Shown here in pieces: positions 11,959 to 21,853 of a DNA stretch of 64,000 bases (positions are counted from its first letter, which is position 1; each line of letters opens with the position of its first letter). The notes under the pieces were generated by a model. The model was not told where the DNA came from, ran no database searches, and saw only the letters and a list, made by a program, of their open reading frames with translations. This DNA is from Neodontobutis hainanensis. Its lineage: Eukaryota; Chordata; Actinopteri; Gobiiformes; Odontobutidae. Where the stretch lies: NCBI GenBank assembly GCA_024349245.1, contig JALDNG010000099.1, positions 2,924,501 through 2,988,500 of the forward strand, given 5' to 3'. The position numbers and the translations under genes are program-made.

Positions 11959-12246
11959 ATGGTTAAGATGGATTTTGTGGAGAGAGTAGCGGTGCTCTAT
12001 TAACTTTGGAGAACTGAAAAACTGCGTGAACCCGTTCGGCGCTGTGCGGGGGTCTATCGGATGCTTCAGAGGCGGACCCAGCTCCATGAGTTTTACAAAC
12101 TTCTCCAGGAGCTGCACCTGGATGACGGCCGCTTTCAGCGGTACTTACCACTGAGCCAGGCCCTGTTCGATGACCTGTTGTCCCGAGTCGGTGCGAGGCT
12201 TTCCCGCAGGAGAGCAACTACTGACGCTGTGTTCAAGTCTGTCCAA
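11959..12246 (+). pseudogene. HARBI1-like nuclease, N-terminal fragment
   Basis: The frame begins MVKMDFVERVAVLY, meets a TAA stop, then continues LWRTEKLREPVRRC and MLQRRTQLHEFYKLLQELHL, LDDGRFQRYLPLSQALFDDL, LLSRVGARLSRR. This is the usual amino end of fish Harbinger transposases, before the DDE catalytic domain. The rest is deleted and the sequence passes into non-coding DNA after about 12246. The same TAA stop occurs in copy 2, so it predates the duplication. Confidence 0.75.
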
Positions 12247-13232
12247 CTGTGTTCAGTCAATGTTTGGTGTGATTATGAGTAATTAATATGTGGTCAACTA
12301 CAGTCTTCTTAACAGTTATCAGTACAGTCAATATAGTATTATGTCTATAAAACTGTAAATTGTATTTAAAACATTGTGATGCATCCCTTATTTGTGTTTA
12401 CTTCTTTAATAAATGGAGCCAGCCTCCAAAAGGAATCCGACTCATTGTTTTTCATTAATACCACAACCCTGGTCCAGTCATAACTGATTTCTTACTGTAC
12501 TAACGTAGATGTGTTTGCAATAGGATATAATAAAAATTAATAAGTATTCTAGTCTTAAACACTGAACATTATAAACTTTATTCTATTTCATTATAAATAA
12601 ATCAGTCTGAAATATTGAAATGTTTTTGTGACATATAAATCATGATGACTGTGCACAAACACATCAAAACTTTTGGTCATTATATAAACATTTATTTAAA
12701 AAATATATATATGGAAATATGAAACTATACACAAAACATAATGCACTATTTCCGAGCAGGAATAAAATAATCCTAAAGTGAAGGAGAGAACAAAGAGAGT
12801 CAGTTTTTTTCCTGCAGTCACAGCTGCATCATTTTAAAAACTAAACGGTGGGTTACAAATGAAGCAGAGCTGTGCTGCTTTCATAAATTAATGTATGTAT
12901 TTGGTATTTCACAAATTATTTCGTCCAAGACAGTAACCTCTGCAGAGAAGGGACCAGACTCAAGAGAAGAGCTCATCCTCTGAACATGGAGCTGGAGCTA
13001 CAGCATGTGTTCGGAGAGCTTCTGAACTGGGTCTTCTCAGGGCTCTTCTTCTGGGCTCTTTTCTGGACCCTTCTCTGGGGGTTGCACTGTATGAAAAGAC
13101 ACATAAAAAAGGCAGAAAAACATTATCAACTCATTAACAAACCGCCAGGGTTGTGTTTGTATGTGAATATAAGAGGCTATGAGGGCTAACTGTAAATGAT
13201 TGTATGATTATGTATATATCACCTGTACACAC

Positions 13233-13887
13233 CTGTGGAGACAGCAGCAGATGTGGATGGGGCAGAGGAAGCAGAAGCAGCAGTGGAGGACCAGGGCTCA
13301 CTGGAATCAAAAGTCAGCTCTGTCATGAATATATATAAATTATATTATTAAATATTTATACAAGTTAACATTTGAACATTACACCAGTCACAAACAACAC
13401 ATATCCCTGTGTGGCTTGTCCACACTCCTTCTGTCTCTGAATGCCCTGCTGCTGCTACTGTCTCGCCCTGGTCCTCGGGGGGGTCATAATCCTCGGACCA
13501 GTCCCGCTGGTCTCTCGTGAGAAGACTAGGGGTCGCGGAAAGACAGAATGGCAGAGTACTTCCACTTTTGTCCCTAACCCACTTCTCTTCTCCCTCTCCC
13601 TTAAATACATGTTCCTCGGGCTCTTTCTGCACTTTCTCTGGATAAACACATAAACTCGTCAGTGGAAAACTAGTTGTAAAGTACGGCAAATTAGCTCCGG
13701 CTTTAGCTAGCTAGTTGGCTCAATATATCCGACTCTAATAAATTAAAAGTAGTTTTTTGCAACTTACCAGAGTTTTTCGACCCCCCACACACTTTCCTTT
13801 GAGCAAGAACCTTTAAGATTCCCGGCTCTGTAAAATGACAAAAATGTTTCGTATCCCACAGGCTGCAGCGATAACTTCGTCCTCCAT
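13233..13887 (-). pseudogene. Remnant of second Harbinger gene
   Basis: Minus-strand pieces with splice-like borders. A first segment from ATG at 13887 to a GTAAGT donor at 13768 reads MEDEVIAAACGIRN and then stops. A middle segment below 13660 contains EEHVFKGEGEEKW and YDPPEDQGE. A short exon at 13233-13300 gives a Ser/Ala-rich PWSSTAASASSAPSTSAAVS segment. Harbinger elements normally carry a second DNA-binding (Myb/SANT or MADF-type) protein, and the opening resembles a MADF start. The domain itself is not readable, so the assignment is inference. Confidence 0.4.
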
Positions 13888-14320
13888 TGTTGTTTTGGAT
13901 TTCTACCTCTATGGTCCGCCTCCGTCGTTGCACGTCACTAATAGAGCAAGCTCCTGATTGGTTAACGCGGCGCGAATTTTCGCCAAAGTTCAGATTTTTC
14001 AACTCGGGCGAATGAAGTGTTTGACGCGATTCGCGCATCAAACGCTCAATTCGCGCCGCAGGATTTTCACGCGCGTCAATTCGCGTCTTTGCATTGACTT
14101 AACATGTAAATCACTCGCGCTTAACGCTTAATTCGCGTTTGGTGTGAACGCACCTTAATAGGGCGTTTACACCAAACGCGAATTGGGTGAATAAATCGCG
14201 CTATTCGCGCATAGTTGGACCCTTGAACAACTCGCTTCATTCGCGCGTGAAATTCAGACGCGAATTCGCGTCATGGGAGGGGCTTCTGCCAGGCGGGTTG
14301 TCTTCCGGTCTTGTTGAAGA

Positions 14321-14610
14321 ATGGTTCAGATGGATTTTGTCGAGAGAGAAGCGATGCTCTATTAACTTTGGAGAACTGAAAAACAGCGTGAACCCGTTCG
14401 GCGCTGTGCGGGGGACTATCGGATGCTTGAGAGGGGGACCCAGCTCCATGAGTTTCACAAACTTCTCCAGGAGCTGCGCCTGGATGACGGCCGGTTTAAG
14501 GGGTATTTCCGACTGAGCTAGGCCCTGTTCGATGACCTGTTGTCCCGGGGTCGGTGCGAGGCTTTTCCGCAGGAGAGCAACTACTGATGCTCTATTTAAG
14601 TCTGTCCATC
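14321..14610 (+). pseudogene. HARBI1-like nuclease fragment, copy 2
   Basis: Begins MVQMDFVEREAMLY followed by the same TAA stop as copy 1, then REPVRRCAG, LHEFHKLLQELRLDDGRFKG and a further TAG after FRLS. It has more lesions than copy 1 and includes an extra base near 14548 (CCCGGGG). Confidence 0.7.
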
Positions 14611-15582
14611 TGTGTCCAGTCAATATTTGGTGTAATTATAAGTAATTAATCAATGGTCAACTACAGTCTTCTGAACAGTTATCAGTAGTCAATATAGTAT
14701 TGTCCTAAACTGTAAATCGTATTTACAATTATAACGTTGTGTTGCATCCCTTATTTGTCTTTAATTCTTTAATAAATGGAGCCTCAAAAAGGAATCTGAA
14801 TCATCTCATTCACATTATTCCACACACTGGTCCAGTCATAAATAACTGTTTTCTTACTGTATTATTGTAGATGTGTTTGCAATAGGATATAATAAAAATG
14901 AACAAAGGTTAACCATAAGTATTCTAGTCTTAAACACTGAACATCATAAACTTGCTTCTATTTCATTATAAATAAATCACTCTGAATTATTAAAATGTTT
15001 TTGTGACATAGAAATTATGACAACTGTGTGCACAAACAAGTCATAACCTGGTCATTATATAAAACATTTATTTAAAAAAATATATATGTAAATATGAAAC
15101 TATACATAAATCATATTGCACTATTTCTGAGCAGGAATAAAATAATCCTAAAGTGAAGGAGAGAACAAAGATAGTCAGGTTTATTTCCTGCAGTCACAGC
15201 ACCTCATTTTAAAAACCATACGGTGGGTTACAAATGAAGCAGAACTGTGCTGCTTTCATAGATTAATGTATGTATTTGATATTTGACAAATTCTTTTGTC
15301 CAAGACAGTAACCTCTGCAGAAAAGGGACCAGACTCAAGAGAAGAGCTCATCCTCTGAACATGGAGCTGGAGCTACAGCATGTGTTCAGAGAGCTTCTGA
15401 ACTGGGTCTTCTCTGGGCTCTTCTCTGGGGGTTGCACTGTATGAAAAGACACATAAAAAAGGCAGAAAAACATTATCAACTCATTAACAAACCGCCAGGG
15501 TTGTGTTTGTATGTGAATATAAGAGGCTATGAGGGCTAACTGTAAATGATTGTATGATTATGTATATATCACCTGTACACAC

Positions 15583-16238
15583 CTGTGGAGACAGCAGCAG
15601 ATGTGGATGGGGCAGGGGAAGCAGAAGCAACAGTGGGGGACCAGGGCTCACTGGAATCAAAAGTCAGCTCTGTCATGAATATATATAAATTATATTATTA
15701 AATATTTATACAAGTTAACATTTGAACATTACACCAGTCACGAACAACACATATCCCTGTGTGGCTTGTCCACACTCCTTCTGTCTCTGAATGCCCTGCT
15801 GCTGCTACTGTCTCGCCCTGGTCCTCGGGGGGGTCATAATCCTCGGACCAGTCCCGCTGGTCTCTCGTGAGAAGACTAGGGGTCGAGGAAAGAAAGAACG
15901 GCAGAGTACTTCCACTTTTGTCCCTAACTCACTTCTCTTCTCTATCTCCTTTAAATACATGTTCCTCGGGCTCTTTCTGCACACTTTCTCTGGATAAACA
16001 CATAAACTCGTCAGTGGAAAACTAGTTGTAAAGTACGGCAAATTAGCTCCGGCTTTAGCTAGCTAGTTGGCTCAATATATCCGACTCTAATAAATTAAAA
16101 GTAGTTTTTTGCAACTTACCAGAGTTTTTTGACCCCCCACACACTTTCCTTTGAGCAAGAACCTTTAAGATTCCCGGCTCTGTAAAATGACAAAAATGTT
16201 TCGTATCCCACAGGCTGCAGCGAAAACTTCGTCCTCCA
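15583..16238 (-). pseudogene. Remnant of second Harbinger gene, copy 2
   Basis: Counterpart of 13233-13887 with the same ATG context (16238), the same donor and the same Ser/Ala-rich exon. One extra short insertion lies near 15980 and further substitutions are present. It has the same uncertain MADF-type assignment. Confidence 0.35.
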
Positions 16239-16543
16239 TTGTTGTTTTGGATTTCTGCCTCTACGGTTTGCCTCCGCTCGTAAACACGTCACTACTAGAG
16301 CAAGCTCCTGATTGGTTAACGCGCCGCGAATATTCGCCAAAGTTCAGATTTTTCAACTCGGGCGAATGAAGCATTTGACGCATTTGACGCATTTGAATCG
16401 CGTCATTCGCGCCGCCTAATTCGCAGGTCTTCCACGCGCGTCTAATCGCGTCTTTGCATTGACTTAACATGTAAATCACTCGCGCTTAACGCTTAATTCG
16501 CATTTGGTGTAAACGCACCTTAAGGATACAAGTGCGTATCTAT

Positions 16544-16557
16544 GTAACCATGGAAAC
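16544..16557 (+). promoter_or_regulatory. X-box-like motif, possible promoter
   Basis: GTAACCATGGAAAC is an imperfect palindrome close to the RFX X-box consensus (GTTRCCATGGYAAC type). A CACGTG E-box lies shortly downstream at about 16577, in a patch less AT-rich than its surroundings. A possible first exon ends at 16782 with CACACAG/GTAAGC. A host gene promoter caught between two transposons is possible, but no coding exon was found. Confidence 0.25.
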
Positions 16558-16865
16558 ATAGACATTCCACAATGGTCACGTGACGCCATGACACCGCTCT
16601 TTGTGATGCAGTTGAAAGGATAGAACCTTTAGAGTGACCTCAGCCTCAGAAAGGTGACCACTACATTTCTGCTCTCGACCAAGACAGACGCACAAAACTG
16701 AGCTCAAACAATGCAGCATTCAAGCATCAGATGAGCTGCTAGGAAAACGAGTGGCAGCACCGACGCCAGCTGCAGCACACAGGTAAGCTGTTCAGGCTAT
16801 TTTTAGCAGAAAATAATGCAGAAGACGCTAACAATCAGGCGAGTGTATTTCGTATTATTTATTAA

Positions 16866-19800
16866 AGGGGCACTACGTAACTTTTAAGCTCAAATAACGT
16901 TTTATTTGCCCAAATATGAGCCGACCATAATTAGATGAGACGACTAAGACAATATTTGTTAAAAACTGTTGTCTCAATGAGCCTGTAGGCTCATTTTATT
17001 GTGAAGCGCCGGGCGGTTCTCCCGGAAATCTACCCGGATGTTATGTAGTGCGCGCTCCTGTGTACAGCGCTGAATTCCCGGCAAAGCCGCCATTACAGCC
17101 AGCGAGATCAGCCGGCAGAGATGGACTCTACCAGCAACAAAAAACGATCGGCCTCTAGCACCGCTCAGGCACCGACATTGACTCCTCAAAAAAATAAAAA
17201 ACATAACATGTTTACTCGAGCAAGACACGGAGAGGAAAACGGAAGTGTGACCAAAGCAGTGGAAAAACAAAACTGAACATAGTCAGAGCATTTGAGCCAT
17301 GGAGAGAGCTAACGTTACACTCTACTTTGGGAATAAAAACGAACCCTCAGCTGGATTTTTTTCTTATTGAAAAGGTAAGACATCATTACAGACAATTTAT
17401 AATATACTGTGGTGTTTTGTTTTCAGCTGTCTAAAGCTAAATAACATTAGCATGCTTGTGACGGGGATGCTAAGCAGCTAACATTAACGACTCCTAATAA
17501 GTTACTGTTTTGAATGGATTAAATACTCTGAGACTTTGAGAAGTGAATTATAACCCCAATTTCAGAGGCTACTAAGTCTAATCAATTTGCTGTCTTAGCT
17601 TTCAAATGACTTTTTTCAATGTCTTTTGAAAAAGTAGCTCAGTAGCTGAGCTAATGATAACTCTTTTTGGGGTTACACTTTGCTAAGTACTTTTTTCTTT
17701 GTTATGTCTTTTGGCTCGTTTGTTCAATAACCTTCACCAGAGATAACGTGATCCATGACAACTTTATAAATTTAGCAAGGATGTAATATATGATGTAACT
17801 GTTGTCACAGCCCATCTAATGCTAATTCTGTCACATGTCTTGCCTTATTGCTTTTGTCTGGATAGATCCACTTCACTTATGCCCATTCACTGATGTTTTG
17901 TTATTTAAATTACATTTGCAGGTCTCTGATGATTATGATTATAGTGTGATTAGCTGTCCGCCTGCCTTTTATTTGTATATTTGGTCACTAATTATCTATT
18001 GGTGGTCTATTTGTAAATTGTATGTAAAGGATATATTTTATTATAATGACACTGTTGAATGTAATGCTTTTGTAAATGTGATGAGATTGTATAAGGCAGC
18101 AGTCTAATAATGGTTGAATTGTTTACAGCTATGAGAAAAATACAGTGGCTAATGGTCAGGGGCCACATACATCCACACCAAGAAAAGACACAGGATTGAC
18201 AAAGCCTCCTGATTCAATCACTGCATGCAAATCTGACAGGTACTGTGTTTTCATTTAGTACTACACAAAAACTAAAGTCAGACTGTAATTTTACTAGTGT
18301 GCACTTGCAACAATGTATGACAATTACATTTACATTTTGATTATTCTAATTGTGACATTCACTCCAGCCCAGTAATGGGTTTAGTTTTTAGCTGTAACAC
18401 AATTTATTTCCTTTGTCAACAGTGAAGAGTTCCAAATTGAGGGAGTGCCACCACTGGATGAAGACCAAGTGTTGAACAAAGGTAAATGTAACTGTCTCTA
18501 TCTCCTAAATGGACGGTGGCTGAAGGATGTCGAGAAGTTTCTTACCTTTTAGGTAAGATTTAAAAAATATATAATTTTACATACTGATTTATTTGTTTGA
18601 TAGTATATGCTAAATGTGAGTAAGGACTATATTTACAGCACTATCAATGGAACAACAAAAACTATTACTAACAATAAGTTTTTATTATTTGGTTATTTCA
18701 ACAGTCATGTCTGTTATACTTGATATACTCTGAAGTTTCATGTTTTTTCTTTGCTCTTAGGTTATCTTCTGATCTGGAGTCCTTTCAGAAGCATATAGTC
18801 ATGTACGCTGGCAAGCGCTTCTCGTTCTCACCTCCAGTGGATGAGGCTAGGACTCTTCTCGCTGCACTGGACTATAATCATCACGACCACCACCGGCCAG
18901 TACATGTCAACAATAAAGGCCAGGTTTCATAAGTAATACATTTTTATATTTCATATTTTTTTAGCCTGAAAAATGATGCTCATGTTGTTATCTAATGTTA
19001 AATGTATTGTTCCACAGACAAAAAAAGATCTACAGCAAAAAATCATAGCCCTATTGTGTTTGCACAGTAAAGGAGGCAAAGGACTACAGATACATCCACG
19101 GCTGCAGAGTAACAATTTAGGGATCCGACTAAAGTCTCATGGGAGACTTCAAGTGTTCAAGGAGTGTTCTTCAAGATGACCCTCGGACCCCTGGTCTTCT
19201 ACCTGGTGTTGTTCCGCCTCCCTCAGCTGAATTAGCACAGACACAACTCTGCAGAAGACAGGCGTGTCAGTCACATGCCCTCAGTCCTGTCCTCTCTTGC
19301 TTTCACAAGGAACCATTATGTGTAGGTCTCATGCAGCAGAAGTCTAGCCTGTTTTGTTATTTATCAGAGCAACTCCAGAATATCTTGGTGCACTAATCTA
19401 ATATGTTGAAAACATGTTTGTTACCTCTCAAACACTGTGTGCATCTGTATTACATTAATTTGTAAATTGATGAAATGAATATTACTGTCAAAACACCAAT
19501 GCATTTTTTTTTTTATTTATTTCTCTCTCTTTGTTGGGCATAACTTCAGCCACGTAAAGGGCAGCAATAGAAGAGAGTGCTTTAATGGAACATGTCTTTA
19601 GAGTAAATATATACAGAAAACGGTTAAATGATATATTTATGTATTTTCTAAAATTTGTAAATAGAGAACAAGGAGTAATAAATAATCTCTCTATCTTTTG
19701 CCGTTCTTCTGCTGAGACTCTTGTAAACACTGAGCCTCGGTAAAAGCTACGTGAGTTGATGTAGCGTTAGCGGCTAAGCTAACGTTAGCCCCTTTTAACA

Positions 19801-20103
19801 AAATTAACATGCAGTAGATAATATATACGAAGTTACTACAGCCATACTGCGTTGAACAACGTTTGTTCAGCAATACACTTTTGCAGAAGTGTAACTTTTC
19901 TTACCTTTGTAAACATGATGCAAGTAAATGTCCAAGTCCTTCAGGGCGACAGACTGAAAGATAATGCTCCGTGACTCAGTCATGCACGTACGAACACGCG
20001 CCAGTCTGAACACGAGAGCGAGCTGGACACTGACTGTAGTTTCTCCTAACAGCCACTGGTGGCAGTACCTGTTAGGTTTTTATGAAAGCTACGTAATGCC
20101 CCT
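16866..20103 (+). mobile_element. TTAA-flanked element, Kolobok-like
   Basis: The terminal inverted repeats are AGGGGCACTACGTAACTTTT on the left and AGGGGCATTACGTAGCTTTC (reverse complement) on the right. Both ends are flanked by TTAA (16862-16865 and 20104-20107). TTAA duplication with purine-rich ends fits Kolobok and also piggyBac. The internal fragments resemble fish proteins I associate with the former. Length is 3.24 kb, and the element is decayed. Confidence 0.65.
17121..18923 (+). pseudogene. Coding fragments of the TTAA element
   Basis: Exon-like pieces are on the plus strand. The first runs 17121-17374: it starts MDSTSNKKRSASSTAQ, shifts frame near 17270, continues IVRAFEPWRELTLHS and QLDFFLIEK, and ends at GTAAGA. 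The second, 18423-18481, reads EEFQIEGVPPLDEDQVLNK between AG and GT. The third, 18761-18923, reads LESFQKHIVMYAGKRFSFSP and ARTLLAALDYNHHDHHRPVH, ending at CAG/GT. The FxxWRxL plus LLxK opening and the LAALDxNHH segment recur together in uncharacterised fish transposon proteins. No DDE core remains and the frameshift rules out function. Confidence 0.5.
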
Positions 20104-20463
20104 TTAACATTGTCAACTCTTTCACTGTGCACCATACCTCATTCATTGTTATACTGGTTATATTTCTGCTAGAGTTAAGTACTAGATTTGCTAACGTTTT
20201 GTGAACAGGGCACTTCTCTTAAATGTTAGCGGGTTTTTAGCATTTGAATTATCCCTGATTATACCTCGATTGTCTGTTTGTTACCATTGTTGCCTTACTA
20301 GTGGTTAGTTTTGTTGTGTTTCCGGAGTTTTCTGTTTAACTTGTGGTTTGTACTGCTGTATGTGTGTTAAAATTTATCATTGTGAGTTGTGTACCGTTGG
20401 ATTGACTTAGCTTTACATACACTAGCTTAGCTAAGCTATTCTGCGTTGTTGTTTCTTGTGACA

Positions 20464-21206
20464 ATGGTTTGCCATTCTTGTTCAGTATTACTAGATAGGT
20501 TGTTTCTATTAGAGAGACGTGTTTGTGAGTTAGAGCAGCTAGATCAGCATAGACAGGGTTTGGTTACTTTGTTTGGTTTACTGTTTTGGCAGCTGTTGCA
20601 AAGAGTGATACGTTTGTACCGGTTCAGAGGCGCATGCATGCAGGCAGGGGCAAGCCTTGTCCGCTCTAGTCCGCGATCACCCCCTCTGACCATGAACCGT
20701 TTTTTGGCGCTTTCAAGTCCGCTTGTCCACGCTGATCACCGGCCTGTTTCCTCTGCACCTGCCAACCGGAGCGAGCATCGACGCTGGTGATAGGGGACTA
20801 CATTACCCGCAATGTTAGACTTGAGATGCCAGCCATTGTCCAGTGTTTACCATAGACCAGGGCTTCCTACATAGAGGCTAATCTTTGGGTGCTGACATCA
20901 CACAGGGAGGGAGAGTTTCCTCAGACACATACTAACACTACATACAAGCAGATAGTTATTCATGTCGGCACCAATAATGTGAGAATATTTCCCACCGTAA
21001 GGGGTAGTGATGAACAGTATAGCAGATTAGTTTCCATGAACCGGTGGCTGGCCCGGCATTGTAGTCAGAAAGGTTATGGTTTTGTGGATAAGTGGCCTTC
21101 TTTCTGGGGCCGCCCAGGCCTGCTGAGGGCAGACGACCCGCATCCTTCTGGACATGGTGCTGCAATTTTGTCTAGTAATATAGACAGGTGCATTCGGTGC
21201 ATTTGA
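20464..21206 (+). pseudogene. LINE ORF1, esterase-like, frameshifted
   Basis: The opening MVCHSCSVLLDRLFLLERRV followed by CELEQLDQ looks like a short zinc-knuckle/coiled-coil start. After a frame break near 20780 the SGNH-hydrolase-like region appears: IGDYITRNVRLEM (GDS motif changed to GDY), then IVIHVGTNNVR, and WPSFWGRPGLLRAD with HPSGHGAAILSSNI at the end. The HxGTN and DxxHP blocks are hallmarks of LINE esterase ORF1 proteins. The broken frame and the lost GDS serine make it inactive. Confidence 0.65.
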
Positions 21207-21537
21207 CACAAGGAATCTCAGCAGGTCGCAGGAATTAGAGAACCTGCTAGTCATGATAGTGCAGGTGTGGAACTGGATAATGTAGAAGCTTTTAGTTGTC
21301 TGGTTAGGCCGTGTTATCCTGATGTCTACTGCCTAAATCTGTTAGATATGGTGAATTTATTTAATCCTCAAACAAATCTGAAAACCCGCAGTCAGTTACC
21401 CAAAATTATCCTGTCCTCATGTTATTATAACTCAGAGGCAATCTTTTAAACCAAGCAGAACTGTTAGAGCTCGACAGCTTGTTCTTGTCACTATCGCTCC
21501 ACTGGACCAGCTTCAAATGCAGGCTCTACATCAAGAC

Positions 21538-21848
21538 TGAAGATCGGTCTCCTGAATGTGCGGTCTCTATCCTCCAAAGCACTCCTAATTAATGATCTTA
21601 TTGCTTCTCATAGCTTGGATTTACTTTGTCTTATTGAAACTTGGATTTGGCCCAATATTTTTCTGCAACTAAATGAAGCCTCTCCACCTGATAATGCGTA
21701 TGCACAGGTAGGTCACACGTCGAAACAGGGTGGTGGTGTTGCAGCCATTTATAAAGCTTCATTTTGCTTTACAGGTACATCATCACAGCCGAAATTTAAC
21801 TCATTCGAAGTGTTACTCATCAAACATATTCCTTCACAAATATATTGA
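21538..21848 (+). pseudogene. LINE ORF2 endonuclease N-terminus, truncated
   Basis: Reads LKIGLLNVRSLSSKALLIND, then LDLLCLIETWI, GHTSKQGGGVAAIYK and FNSFEVLLIKHI. This is the first third of an APE-type endonuclease: the N of LLNVRSL and the E of IETW are metal/catalytic positions in the family. It ends at the satellite boundary, so the rest of the endonuclease and the reverse transcriptase are absent. Confidence 0.75.
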
Positions 21849-21853
21849 AGGAA

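Larger units (their letters stand above)
11777..14155 (+). mobile_element. PIF/Harbinger element, copy 1
   Basis: The outer ends are inverted repeats: GCGTTCACACCAAACGCGAA on the left, and the complement of GGTGTGAACGCACCT on the right. TAA flanks both sides (11774-11776 and 14156-14158), as expected of the TWA target duplication of this superfamily. Subterminal GCG-rich motifs (CGCGAATT) repeat at both ends. Inside are a nuclease fragment on + and remnants of a second gene on -. The right flanking TAA is also the left flanking TAA of copy 2. Confidence 0.85.
14159..16520 (+). mobile_element. PIF/Harbinger element, copy 2
   Basis: The left end is TAGGGCGTTTACACC and the right end GGTGTAAACGCACCT, followed by TAA at 16521-16523. 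The internal sequence follows copy 1 throughout with scattered differences and small deletions, for example about 25 bp missing near 15420. It begins straight after the TAA that ends copy 1, giving a head-to-tail dimer. Confidence 0.85.
20150..21853 (+). mobile_element. LINE 5' part (L2/Rex1-like), cut by satellite
   Basis: A T-rich leader, an ORF1 with an esterase-like domain and the first 100 or so codons of ORF2 lie in order on the plus strand. The LINE stops at about 21853, exactly where the 40-bp satellite begins, so all of the reverse transcriptase is missing. An esterase ORF1 upstream of an apurinic-type endonuclease is typical of the CR1/L2 group. The 5' limit is approximate. Confidence 0.65.

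Noticed and set aside
12986..13189. 67-codon frame MELELQHVFGELLNW... inside Harbinger copy 1
   Set aside because: The matching segment in copy 2 has a 25-bp deletion that destroys the frame. No family resemblance; probably a shadow of minus-strand remnants.
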